Shown piece by piece: positions 20,701 through 31,799 of a stretch of DNA of 64,000 bases. Origin of the DNA: Pomphorhynchus laevis (taxonomy: Eukaryota; Acanthocephala; Palaeacanthocephala; Echinorhynchida; Pomphorhynchidae); the NCBI GenBank assembly GCA_012934845.2, contig WNNJ02001666.1:1-64000 (forward strand), written 5' to 3'. The notes under the pieces are model-generated. The model saw nothing but the letters and a program-made list of their open reading frames with translations. It made no database searches and was not told the DNA's origin. The first letter of the stretch is position 1. Each line of letters opens with the position of its first letter. A program made the position numbers and the translations under genes.

Positions 20701-21790
20701 GTTAAGGCACTATATTTTCATTCACACTTTCCTTGGCTTTGATAAGGCAAGCCGTAAAAGCCTCTTTCTTTGATATTGCAATTAGTCTGCAAATTACTAG
20801 TTGGTGTTGCCTTAAACTATCTCCGCCAACCTCCAATCCGTAAGTGGATTTTAATTCGTGATCGATTGGGAGTGCGCTAAACCATGTCGATGTTCCGAAT
20901 GCCACTCTATAGTTAAGGCACTGAATTTTCATTCACACTTTCCTTGGCTTTGATGAGGCAAGCCGTAAAAGCATCTTTCTTTGATATTGCAATTAGTCTG
21001 CAAATTACTAGTTGGTGTTGCCTTAATCTTTTTCTATAAATAAATCATCAAAAATGAATCATCAAAAAGGTCTCAGGAGTTTTTCATTCACACTTTCCTT
21101 GGCTTTGCTGAGGCAAGCCGTAAAAGCCTCTTTCTTTGATATTGCAATTAGTCTGCAAATTACTCGTTGGTGTTGCCTTAAACTATCTCCACCAACCTCC
21201 AATCTGTAAGTGGATTTTAATTGGTGATCGATTGGGAATTCGCTTAACCATGTCGATGTTCCGTATGCCACACTATAGTAAAGGCACTATATTTTCATTC
21301 ACACTTTCCTTGGCTTTGATAAGGCAAGCCGTAAAAGCATCTTTCTTTGATATTGCAATTAGTCTGCAAATTACTAGTTGGTGTTGCCTTATTCTTTTTG
21401 TATAAATAAATCATCAAAAATGAATCATCAAAAAGGTCTTGGGAGTGCGCATGTCGATGTTCCATGTACCACTCTATAGTAAAGGCACTATATTTTCATT
21501 CACACTTTCCTTGGCTTTGATGAGGCGAGCCGTAAAAGCCTCTTTCTTTGATATTGCAATTAGTCTGCAAATTACTAGTTGGTGTTGCCTTAAACTATCT
21601 CCGCCAACCTCCAATCTGTAAGTGGATTTTAATTCGTGATCGATTAGAAGTGCGCTTAACCATGTCGATGTTCCGAATGCCACTCTATAGTTAAGGCACT
21701 GAATTTTCATTCACACTTTCCTTGGCTTTGATGAGGCAAGCCTTAAAAGCCTCTTTCTTTGATACAATCTGTAGGCGGAGCAATTTCGTT
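20640..21790 (-). repeat. Tandem duplication of a family-A coding segment (six copies)
   Basis: The string CACTTTCCTTGGCTTTG recurs at about 20726, 20937, 21091, 21302, 21503 and 21714, spacings 211, 154, 211, 201 and 211 bp. The long units encode, on the minus strand, GTSTWLSALPIDHELKSTYR and LIAISKKEAFTACLIKAKES; the 154-bp unit replaces part with an AT-rich piece (ATAAATCATCAAAAATGAA). Units differ by only a few bases, so the expansion is recent compared with the decay of the rest of the element. Confidence 0.75.
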
Positions 21791-21960
21791 TTGAGGCGTC
21801 ATATTCCATTACAGAGTATCATTAGCTACGCCGACATAATATCAAACCTCAAAAGCAAGTTGTCGTTTGAAGTGGCCCGTACTTCATCCGCGTGCCTCCG
21901 AGCCCCGAGAAGTTCGAGAGGGAAAGCGCAGACTAACATTCAATAAGTTTAAATTTTATT
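21770..21960 (+). pseudogene. Family-A extreme C-terminus, opposite orientation
   Basis: Plus strand reads SIISYADIISNLKSKLSFEV and then RTSSACLRAPRSSRGK, the end block of family-A proteins (compare LSYSEIIRRFRSDISLLLAS at 22.4 kb). It faces the tandem block, so an inversion or a second insertion lies at about 21.77 kb. Confidence 0.5.
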
Positions 21961-22290
21961 TAACATTCAAAGATTTTTAAAATAGATTGTTTTTCGAAAA
22001 AAAAGATTATCTTTAAAAAATAATTCATCGCAGAATCCTTCTTTGCGCCAAGACTCTGGACTTGCGGCCCACTCTGTTAAAACATGAAATATTAATGTGT
22101 ATATTAATATTAATATATTATATATTTATTAAATATTAATATTAAGACCTGGAGAAGTTTACGAGGATTGACGAATTTTCTCTAGTTAAATTATCAATTT
22201 TTGTTTGTTATAATAAATTCAATTATTATTTTTTCTTATTCTTATTTTTTAAGACAAAAGTTATAATAAAAATAGAAAAATAGTAGTACA
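21960..22290. other. AT-rich spacer
   Basis: Simple AT-rich sequence with an ATATTAATATTAATATATTA run at 22095-22145. Nothing else recognised. Confidence 0.3.
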
Positions 22291-22360
22291 TCAAATTCGT
22301 GTTCTTTCATACTTCTAAAGTGGACACCTGTAGAATACGAGCAGTTCTCTTCGTCGTGCT

Positions 22361-22738
22361 TTATGAAATAATCGTCACGTTCATACATCGCCTACTTGCT
22401 GTTTTGCTTATAACTAACATTCTGGTCGCGCTTATACACATTGAGGCAGCGGACGCAAGAAGTAAACTTATATCTGAGCGAAAGCGTCGGATAATCTCGG
22501 AGTATGACAACTTCAATGAAGTAGAAGACTTGGCTGCAATCCACCTCAACAACTGCTGTGCTTCTGCTGCAATGCTCCCGCTTGTTGAAAATATCACGGG
22601 AATGAAAGTTGCGCTTTCAACTTCAGCAATGCATTGCCCATACTTTGCGAACTTCCTTGTAGAGTGATATGCGTGGCTGATGGTCGGGGTCATGTGGGAG
22701 TACGATAGCGCCATTGGGTTGAAAACACATATATCCAA
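22361..22738 (-). pseudogene. Family-A C-terminal domain, copy 3
   Basis: 125 codons: MDICVFNPMALSYSHMTP, HAYHSTRKFAKYGQCIAEVE, TFIPVIFSTSGSIAAEA, LSYSEIIRRFRSDISLLLAS. It corresponds to the second half of the nuclease-like domain and the tail. The zinc knuckle and first acidic residue are not present. No hammerhead was found downstream of this copy. Confidence 0.6.
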
Positions 22739-22797
22739 AAATCATCGCACCATCGAGCCTCCGAAAATACTACGGCAAATAATGTCAGACCTCGTTT

Positions 22798-23030
22798 CTC
22801 CGATCATTTCTTTGCCACTCTTACTCTTACTCGTCCCCATCCTCCTTCTCCGCCATTACAATTATCCACACCAAGTCGACCCTGGAAACTTCTCGATACC
22901 TTCAATGACTATAACTCTTTGTCAATTACTGATCCTGGTTTGTCCGATCATTTCCTTGTTACTCTTACTCGTCCCCATCCTCCTTCTCCGCCTCTAACAT
23001 TATCCACACCAAGTCGACCCTGGAAACTTC
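22798..23030 (+). repeat. Tandem duplication inside the LINE endonuclease end
   Basis: CTCTTACTCGTCCCCATCCT through CCTGGAAACTTCTCGATA occurs twice, about 125 bp apart, nearly identical. Confidence 0.6.
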
Positions 23031-23539
23031 TCGATATCCCTATTCTCTGCACAGCCTTACTCAATTCTTCACTCTTTTGACTTCCTCTTAACTATTTATC
23101 TCCCGATGATCTCTGCATTCTGTTTGATTCTGAACTTACGTCGATCCTCAATAATCTTCTGCCTAGTCGACTTCGACGTTCTCAGCGCTTGCGCCATGCT
23201 CCCTGGTTCAATTCTGACTGTAGTCTTTCTAAGCGTCGACTCCGACACTCTTTTCGTATGTATAATCGCTTTCTTAAACGTTCTACAGACTCACTCCCTT
23301 CAAATCTCCGTGATTCCTACTTTTCTCAACGCCGTTCACATCGTATTCTTATACGTACTAAACGTACTCTCTTTTAGCGAAATCAATTCAAGTCATCTTC
23401 CAACTCTAAATCTCATTGGAAAATCTTAAACTCAACTATTTAACAATCATCTATCCCTTGTAATATAAATCCTGATGAATTTTCTTCTTATCCACAAACT
23501 AAGCTATCTAATTTACTTTCCCTACTAACCATAGCCCCC

Positions 23540-24487
23540 TTGTACCCACTCTTCTCTTTGAATACTTCCCTCCCAGAACTATTCAACCTTCTTCCCGTTT
23601 CGTCTGATAAAGTTTCTTCGGTTCTGCTGTCATTATCTAATAAAACCTCTCATTCTGAACCAATTCCCACTCACATGCTTAATAATATCTGCTCATCTAT
23701 ATCACCCTTTCTAATCACATTGTTCAACTCGTCCATCCGTAGCCGTACATTTCCTTCCATCTGGAAATGCGCCGCTGTTCGTCATCTTATCAAAAAGCAA
23801 TCTCTCGACTCCTCACTACTATCTGCATACCGTCCTATCTCACTTATCCCAACCCTCTCTTAACTCCTTGAACGTCTTGTTCTTAAGCAAGTTAATACAT
23901 ATCTTTTTTCCTTCAACTTATTTCCTCCCTTCCAAGCCGCTTTTCGCTCTAATCACTCTACTGAAATTGCCTGTCTTAAAGTTTATAATGACTTACTCAT
24001 ATCGCGCGATCATAAATTATGTAGTGTCATAGTTTCTCTTGATCTATCGTCTGCTTTTGACATCGTCGATCACTCGATTCTTCTACATCGCCTTCGTCAT
24101 GATTATGGCTTCTCTTTACCCACTGTATCATGGTTTTCTTCATATATATATCAAACCGTACATTTCGCGTCTATTCTAACTCTTCTCTCCCATCGTTCAT
24201 CCATTCCGATCGGTGTTCCACAAGGCTCCGTATTAGGCCCTATTCTTTTCTCTCTTCTTTTCGGTGACTTGTCTTCGATTTCTCATAAATTTAACTTCCA
24301 TGTTATGCAATATGCTGATGACATCCTCATCTATGCTCATGCACATGTTTATCGTATTCACGATCTTAGTGTTTCTGTTTCCAGCTGTCTTGCTTCCATT
24401 TTCAATCATCTTTCTTCCCATCGCCTTTCTCTGAATCCTGATAAATCCAAAATTATGTGGATCGTACCTCGAAGCTTCGGCGTATAA
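23540..24487 (+). pseudogene. L2/CR1-like reverse transcriptase
   Basis: Fingers (23540-23863, TSHSEPIPTHMLNNICSSIS ... YRPISLIPTLS), then a stop, then LLERLVLKQVN, FQAAFRSNHSTEIACL, motif A SLDLSSAFDIVDH, motif B VPQGSVLGPILFSLLF and motif C YADDILIYAHAHVYRIHDLS, ending with SLNPDKSKIMW. Catalytic aspartates are all present. It is the central part of the LINE at 22.79-24.81 kb, and its missing C-terminus is represented by a separate piece at 27.35-28.2 kb. Confidence 0.7.
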
Positions 24488-24869
24488 CCTCCTTCCGTAT
24501 CATTAAATTCTACAATTCTTCCTATCGTTGATAATCTCGTTTTCCTAGGCTTCCATTTTGACAACCGACTTTCACTTAAACCTTTTGTTAGAAGATAAAG
24601 TACGCTCATCTACCTTGATACTCCGCAACCTCCGTCAAGTTCGTAGATTGATCGATTTACCTTCTTGTTTGACTCTCATATCTTCTCTCCATTTTTCTAG
24701 ACTCGATTATTGTCTTAGTCTATTTTTCAACTCACCTAAATCCACTTTCTTTTGTGTGCAGAAGGTATCTAGAAAATTTTGTGTGCAGAAGGTATCTAGA
24801 CGATTCAATGACATTGTTGCTGAATCAATATCATGATTGTTATCATTATTGTCGAAAATATTTAGACAG

Positions 24870-25100
24870 TCGAGGAAGGGATTAACATGTGGAATTCGCT
24901 TCCCAAGAAAGTCGTTGCTGCTCCCAACTTGAGTACGTTTAAGTCACAATGCTACAAATGGATACGTGAACAATACCGCTATTTAGCGCATTTCTTATTT
25001 AGCTACGGTATTCACAACTTCGTTGATTGACTATTTGCTTTTGTTTTTGTTTTCTTTCTGAACTCAGCCTGAATAGCTTTTTGACTTTGGCATGTATTTG
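24870..25100 (+). pseudogene. CR1-like LINE 3' tail fragment
   Basis: Encodes MWNSLPKKVVAAPNLSTFKS and QCYKWIREQYRYLAHFLF, the W-N-S-L-P...F-K terminus shared by CR1, L2 and jockey proteins. It is 5'-truncated, as is usual for LINE insertions made by incomplete reverse transcription. Confidence 0.6.
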
Positions 25101-25179
25101 AATAAATATATATGCTTACATGTGACGAAGCATGCAGTTTTTCTTGGATAAACGCTTATTCAGTACGCAATGAATTACT

Positions 25180-26720
25180 AAGGCTGAAACAATGCTTGTC
25201 TGTAGGCTCGATAATCTTCAGTCCATCCTACTTCGAAACGTTGCAAATAATATTGTTGATATTTTAGTTCAAATGTTTAAATATTCGTTTGTTTATAAAG
25301 TTCTGCCAGACGATTAGAAGAAATCCAGAGTTTTCCTGTTTTAAAAAAGATGATCGTACGATCGTAAGCAAGTACAAACCGATCGGCTTAACATGCATTT
25401 GCTGCAAAGTTCTCGAACTTTTGATTTGACGACATATGCATGCTCATGTAATTAGAAATTTATCCTTAAACACATCTCAGCATAGTTTTCGCATTTACGA
25501 ACTTTTTGATTGCTCGTAACAGTTTGCTTAGGTCCTTAGATAAAGGTTTTGATAGTGATGTTATATTTATTGACTTAGCTAAAGCACTTGACACGGTAGA
25601 TCACATCATACTGTTACGAAAACTTACAGCTTGCAAGTTTACTTCGCATATTGTCGCTTGGATGGCTGCTTTACTGTCAGCCGGGAAATCGGCAGTCCGA
25701 GTAGGAACATATTTATTTGGCTGGGTGAGCATTAAAATTGGTCTTCCTCAAGGTTCTATTGACATCACATTATTATTTATTATATTCATAAATGATCTAC
25801 CTTACATTAATTTACTTTTGCTGATGTACGCGGATGATATTAAGTTGTGTCGCAAGATTAGATCTGATCTATATCTCCAAACGGACTTGGACGATCTTTT
25901 AAAATGGGCAAATGAAAATGAGATAAAAGTTTGTGTAGCAAAGTGCACCTATATGCATTTGGGCTAACAATATTTAGATCACTGTTATAACATAAGATCC
26001 GTAGTATTACCTACAGTAGATCATTTCAAAGATCTTAGAATTTATGTGGCAAATAACTTAAAAACTAAAACAAATACCGATGAGATTTGTTCTAGGGCGA
26101 TGAGAACATTTGATATTATCAGGATATGCTTCATAAAGCTCTCATTAAACAATTTCTTCTATTTGTTTAACGCATTCGTTAAAGCAGAGCAGTAGAATCA
26201 ATACGTTCAATGATCTGTTTTAACGCATACGTTTAAGCAGAGCATTTTAATGTACTACATTTTAATGTTGTTCATTTATAAACATCTGCCTCGAAGTATT
26301 GTATCCGCAATCTAACGATGAGGTTCTCTAGGTAGAAAGAATCATGAGACGAGCATCTAAATGCGTTACATGTTCAGGAGACTTACTTTACCGCAATCCT
26401 AACGGCGTTTAAATGTGAACCCCGTGTCTTATATGTGAAAAATGAAATATCTTCTTATCACTCGGTGTGCTGTGAACGATTCCACAAGCCACATTAATTT
26501 TATGTTTGCCTTGCGGGCTGCAACTTACACTAGGAGTCATGAATTTAGTATTCGCAGAGTGCACCAGAGGTTGAATCTTAATTGTTTGGCAGACCGAGTA
26601 ATCAAGAATTGGAATTAACTGCCAAGAGAAACCATTATGGCTAAATCAAAGACCAATTTCAAATTTCAGACTGTTTACCAGCATTCATATTTCAGTTTGT
26701 TTTTCTCAATTTTTATTTTT
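25180..26720 (+). pseudogene. Jockey/CR1-like LINE reverse transcriptase fragment
   Basis: Plus strand: KKDDRTIVSKYKPIGLTC (fingers), SQHSFRIYELF, a 153-codon frame (25506-25967) with motif A VIFIDLAKALDTVDHIILLR, motif B IKIGLPQGS, motif C LLLMYADDIKLCRKI and LLKWANENEIKVCVAKC, and at 26580-26680 the tail KNWNXLPRETIMAKSKTNFK. It differs from the L2-like LINE on either side and appears inserted among its parts. Several breaks. Confidence 0.65.
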
Positions 26721-27349
26721 TTCTTTGTGATGTTACCATATGTTCATTTACTCCAAGGTAGACATGAATAATATGTTATTATTATTTAAATATTATTATT
26801 TCGTCCAGTTGCAAAACAAAATAATAAATTAGTGTGAAGTTTTAAGATTCCTTTACTCGTATTGCTCTGTCAAACGAAGGATTAGAATGTTACGAATCTA
26901 TAAAGATTTAGCGCTTGCGAGTGCGAATCTAATTTTTATTTTCAACTTGCGAAAACAATAATTTCATGGTCGATTTGATAATGCGAATTAAAGCTTGAAT
27001 ATTCTCATTGAAAATTTTCATGTAAAAATCAACGGGAAAAAGTGGCTCTCTCAAATCTTGATATTCTCTCACCATATTTATTTATTTTTTCGTTGTTTGT
27101 GGTATTAAAAGTGTTCTGCTGTATTGAAGCTAGGTATGACGGAGCAATGTGATTATATACGCAAATGTCCATTAAGGACTGCTCTGCTATGGCAGGCAAT
27201 CAAATCATGACAAACCATGACAGGCAATATAGACTCTTGCGTTCGGTTCTGAAGTTGACGAATTTGTAAAAAGTATTACTTCGGTAGGAACTCTCTGATG
27301 AGTTAATTCTAAAGAAACGAGATAATATATACTCTTTGGTTCCTTCGCA
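26721..27349. other. Spacer between LINE fragments
   Basis: AT-rich unique-looking sequence. No motif recognised beyond short chance frames. Confidence 0.3.
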
Positions 27350-28230
27350 AAAATATCTCGTATGAAATTGTGTTGTCCCCGTTGTCCACAATCTCACTTT
27401 ATTAGGATTCCATTTCGATAACCACATTTCCCTTAAACTCTTCATCCGCGAGAAAATCCGCTGGTTTAAGTTAATTCTCCGTGACACCCGCCGTATCCGC
27501 CCTTATTGACTTCCGTTCCTGTATGTATCTTCTTTCATCGTTTCTTTTCCCTAAAATCGATTACTGCCTTAGCCTTTTCGCAAATTCTCCAAAATCCATC
27601 ATCCTACCCCTACAACGAATAATCAACTCATCTGTTCGAGTGCTCTTTCGTCTCCGTCGCTTCGACCACACATCCACATATCTTGCCCAACTCTCCTGGT
27701 CCATCATCCACAACCGCATCAAACTCCGCCTTCTTGTAACTTTTCGTCTAATCGCTGTCGGCTCCCCATCGTTCATCAACCTTCCTTTCTTAGACGACAC
27801 TCGCCCCACCTCTCTATCACTGCGTTCCCGTCATACCCTCTTACTCCATGTTCCCAATTACTCCAACAACTATGAACTCCGATATTTCCTTGTTGCCGCC
27901 CCACCCATGGAATAAGCTATCACTCGACGTCCGCCGCACTTCCTCCTTTATTACATTCAAATGCCGCCTCCGTACCTACCTTCTCAAAACATGATTTATT
28001 TTTTTGTTGTTGTGTTCATGTAAGCGTGCGCTGGCACTCATTGAGCGATTGCTTCAATGTTCTCTGGGTTCCATAAAAGTCGTTTAAATCCTAGACGACT
28101 TCTGCGCAACTCTTTGTATTCAATGTTTTATTGTATTTTATATATTTCGTTGTTACTCAACAGTATTTATTCTGAAAATCTTTATCCGTACAAGCAATAA
28201 TTGTCGAAATATCCGCTAGCTTTTGAGCTA
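27350..28230 (+). pseudogene. L2-like LINE C-terminal domain and 3' end
   Basis: Plus strand continues the thumb and C-terminus of the element at 22.79-24.81 kb: LLGFHFDNHISLKLFI, then 27481-27915 with FPKIDYCLSLFANSPKSIIL, INSSVRVLFRLRRFDHTSTY, IIHNRIKLRLLVTFRLI, then after a stop SSFITFKCRLRTYLLKT. The first block overlaps the last block of the upstream copy, so these are two copies or one copy split by later insertions. The 3' UTR runs to about 28.2 kb. Confidence 0.65.
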
Positions 28231-30444
28231 GATGAAACTTAGGTGTACCTAATATTTAGGTATATAATCACTTTCTTTTAAAGAAGTTCTGTCTAAATTA
28301 TTTAAATTTGTCTCAAAAATTCAATTTCCTTATTCAATACCAAACTTACAAATGTATGAGGCTTATTCAATACAAAATACACTGATTTGGATATACTTGG
28401 GTTGCTGCATGAAACCCTATGTATAGTCTAAATCATTGTATAGCCAAAAAATATGTGCAATTTATAGACAACTTATATTTTGCATTCCTCATTTATAATC
28501 AAATCAGCTAACTGAGTCTACGTATTTAATATAATTATAAACTAGACAAAACATAATAATGCTAAATCAAAATTTAAGAATTCAATAATAAAATAAATAA
28601 TTGTTTTTAGATTTTCTATAATTTAAATCAAGTTAAAAAAATGAAATTTAAAATAAACGTCATTTTTATGAATTGACTAATAAATAACAGACGTTGTATC
28701 AGAATAAGAATAAGAGGTTAAAATATATATTTTTCTAATAAATACTACCTCTCTGATACGATCAAATTAAAGTTATGATCAAACAAATTAAAGTTATGAT
28801 GCCATAACTTAGTCAAGATAAACATTTTCAGATTAAAATTCTAAGGATATGATAAGATACTAGCTCTTCTGTACAAAGTTATAGGTGGCTTAATAGAATA
28901 TTGTTATATCGCTATATAAATTTATGATGTAAAAAGTATTTTAAATCAGCTAACTGAGTCTACGTATTTAATATAATTATAAAATAAACAAAGCATAATA
29001 ATGCTAAATCAAAATTTAATAATTAAATAATAAAATTATATAATAAAATTATAGATTTTCTATAATTAAAATATAGATTTTCTATACTTTAAATATTTTT
29101 TTGCCTTATTTTAAATACGCAACCAACCACCTGTAAATTCTTTTCTACTTTTTATTAATTTTACTTTTCGTTATCCTTTAAATGCTAATATTTGTTATCC
29201 TTTAAAAGCGTCCATTAATTTTTAGCTGTTATGAAACCAATTATATTAATACATCAGTATTATAAATATTAAATCAATAATACACAATAAATCAATATAA
29301 TAAATATTATATTAATAAATCAATAGTGGTTTCCTTTATCTTAATGATATGGATGCATCCTATTCCTCATTTTTATTTTGTAAAATATAGTCTTCTGTTG
29401 AATGTCAGATTTCTCTTAGTTACCATAAAGATCAAATTTATAAATGTTAATGTCAAACTTAAATATTATGTGATAAATTTGATATAATATGTATCGGGGA
29501 CATCTGTGTAATGTTGCCTTTCTTACTACCATTGCCTTTTATACGAAATTTGTAATGTTCATTGCTGTGTATGCGAAATTTTGAAAACAAAATTGTGATT
29601 TTTTTACTGATTTCTTTTTTAGAAATACTTTCGAATTAGTTTCAGTATCATTTTGATCAATGAATCTTCACATTGGTGACGCTGAAAAAATATACCTACT
29701 GCATGGAATTGAGGTAAAGTATTAGACACTTTACTAACGTAAAAAATATTTGTAAAAATTACAATTAAAATTAAATTTATTAAAATTAAATTAATTAAAA
29801 TTATTCGTAAATAAAATTTTACAAATTATATTTAGTTTGTAAATTATTATATTTAATAATTTACAAATAGACATTTTTAAAATCAATACAGGTTTATTAA
29901 AGAACGTGATTTATCAAAGCAAGCCTTGTCATCCTTTAGTATTAGGAATTTGCTACGTCTACACATAGCATATGCTGACACCAAAATACACAGACTTAAA
30001 CCAGTTTTATTTATTTGTTTTCAAAATTATTCGTATTGAAAATGACCCAAATTTTATTTTCATTTGATTTATTTTATTCACATTTAGTTGCCGGTAAATA
30101 ATACAAAATCAAACATTTATATGAAATTTTGAATATTTATTTTATATAGAATGATATATAACGAATTATAGAATAATTTGTTGCAAAAAGTTAATTTTGA
30201 AACAGTAAAAACGAAAAGTTTACCACTAATTTAGAAATGAACAACTTTGTGAAAATGGACAAACTTTTGGCCAAGTTAGGTGAAAGCAAATGTTAGTGAT
30301 TATAACTCAAGTGATTTTGTAAAAATAAACACATATATATATTTTAAAATAAAATTAATAATATTTTGATACAACTAAATCAATTATATTTAATATTAAA
30401 TTATATTTTATATAATAATTCAATTATATTTTTTTGATATTGCT
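28231..30444. other. AT-rich intergenic block with short repeats
   Basis: No gene seen. 28231-28290 is the second copy of the repeat at 18929-18985. AATCAGCTAACTGAGTCTAC opens an ~90-bp direct repeat at 28500-28592 and 28944-29036; a related sequence is at 36131. The rest is low-complexity AT. Confidence 0.35.
28500..29036. repeat. Direct repeat pair beginning AATCAGCTAACTGAG
   Basis: Two ~90-bp copies 444 bp apart sharing AATCAGCTAACTGAGTCTAC, TATTTAATATAATTATAAA and GCATAATAATGCTAAATCA. A diverged third copy sits at about 36131, directly 5' of the paired-stem repeat at 36300, so these are probably the 5' end of that same dispersed element. Confidence 0.45.
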
Positions 30445-30568
30445 GTAAATGTTTGCAGCAATATATTGGCCATTGCATCAGTAATTATTTTTAATAATGA
30501 ATTATTGTTCTTCTATCTTAAAATAAATATTTTTTCTTGCTTTATAAACAACAACTATATAACGGATC
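30445..30568. repeat. Long direct repeat, left copy
   Basis: 124 bp beginning GTAAATGTTTGCAGCAATAT and ending GGATC; nearly identical to 31057-31177. The pair brackets the Rex3-like fragment exactly. Confidence 0.8.
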
Positions 30569-30569
30569 C

Positions 30570-31056
30570 GCTTTGTCTTCAGTTTGGTACCATCAGTTTT
30601 GTCTTCAGTTTGGTACCATCAGCATATAATCTTTGTTTTTCGCAGATGTTGTCTTGTTGGCCTCCAACAAGGTAACATTACTGTCTTAGCCAACGTAGAA
30701 GAGTTGAAATACTTGTGCCTCTTGTTCTCGAGTTATGGTAGGAATAATAGGGATATTGATAGACGGATTTGTTAAGCTAACACGATAATGGTTTTTTAGC
30801 GGATCAGTTGTGGTAGAGAGCTAACAATTCAGGAGAAGCTTTCAATTTATCGCCCAATCTTCTTATCTATCCTCAATTATTGGCATAAACTTTGGATCAT
30901 GACCGAAAGGACTAGATCTTTAGTACAGGCCATAGAAACGAGGTTTCCTTCGTGGTGTGGCCCGTGTTAGCCTTAGAGATAAAATTCGAGGATCAGACAT
31001 CAGAGAGAATCTCGGTGTAAAGTCGCTGCTTTTCCACGTTGAAAGAAGTCAGTTGA
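30570..31056 (+). pseudogene. Rex3/RTE-like LINE C-terminal fragment
   Basis: Starts with two copies of a 25-bp string (TTGTCTTCAGTTTGGTACCA ...). The plus strand then reads NVEELKYLCLLFSSYGRNNR, DIDRRIC, QEKLSIYRPIFLSILNYWHK, LWIMTERTRSLVQAIETRF and, after a break, DKIRGSDIRENLGVKSLLFH, VERSQL. This is the region after the RT palm through the conserved tail in Rex3-like proteins. It is 5'-truncated and is bracketed by direct repeats of about 120 bp. Confidence 0.75.
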
Positions 31057-31177
31057 GTAAATGTTTGCAGCAATATATAGGCCATTGCATCAGTAATTTT
31101 TTAATAATGAATTATTGTTCTCCTATCTTAAAATCAATATTTTTCTTGCTTTATAAACAACAACTATATAAAGGATC
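31057..31177. repeat. Long direct repeat, right copy
   Basis: 121 bp, partner of 30445-30568, with about five small differences. The LINE fragment lies between the copies with no gap on this side. Confidence 0.8.
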
Positions 31178-31799
31178 AATATAAATCACAAATCTTTTAC
31201 GTTTTATTAATTTTTGTTAACAATTTGAAATATATTCTTAAAAGTTAAGAATGAATTTTACTTTGTTGATGATGTAGAGTGCTTTGTAAAGGCCGATCAA
31301 TTTTCGTTAATTGCTAAGAAATAACTGTTAGAAAAACAACTGCTTTTAATTTCTTACCGTTCATATTGTTTTTAAATTTATATAATTATTAAGACACTAA
31401 TTGATTTAGAAATAAATTGGCTTAATTTTTATATATGAATTAATCATTTTATTAAAAAATATAATTTTTTAGATTATTATATAATATATATATTATTTTG
31501 TTTAAATCTAATTTTTTTATTTTATCATATTTTTTGTTTATAATTTGTGTTATCTTGTTCATAATGCTCCTATAATTATATGATGTCATATAGATTAACA
31601 GCTTTATGTTCTACTTACGAACAAAACTCTGCATTCCAAAACTCTAATCGAATCCTATTTACTGCTTTTATAGTGTCTAAAGTCGCTAAGAAAGTATATT
31701 GGCTAAACTCAAGGTTTAGTTTCCGAACTATTGTGAACTGTGTTCAAATTTGATTTTTTTTGATTAGTTAAAATAGCTTATACGCGTTTCTCTTTCAAG
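31178..31799. other. AT-rich 5' flank of the exosome gene
   Basis: Expected to hold the promoter and first exon of the EXOSC7-like gene. A short stretch at 31676-31716 reads SKVAKKVYWLN, similar to the EKVYIVHG start of human EXOSC7, but its phase does not join exon 2 through a simple GT-AG intron. The first exon is therefore not assigned. Confidence 0.3.

Larger units (their letters stand above)
22790..24810 (+). mobile_element. L2/CR1-like LINE: endonuclease end through RT
   Basis: Plus strand: endonuclease C-terminus DPGLSDHFLVTLTRPHPP; linker (PWFNSDCSLSKRRLRHSFR, 23189-23377); RT fingers (SVLLSLSNKTSHSEPIPTHM, AYRPISLIPTLS); motif A CSVIVSLDLSSAFDIVDHS; motif B GVPQGSVLGPILFSLLF; motif C MQYADDILIYAH; thumb LVFLGFHFDN. 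GVPQGSVLGP is typical of L2/CR1/jockey groups. A few stops and frameshifts break it. About 125 bp at its 5' end are tandemly duplicated (22798-22885 and 22937-23030). It stops at a 27-bp tandem repeat at about 24750-24803. Confidence 0.75.

Noticed and set aside
31676-31716. First coding exon of the EXOSC7-like gene (SKVAKKVYWLN)
   Set aside because: Resembles the right place in EXOSC7 but its reading phase does not join the exon at 31800 through any GT-AG pair I could find.
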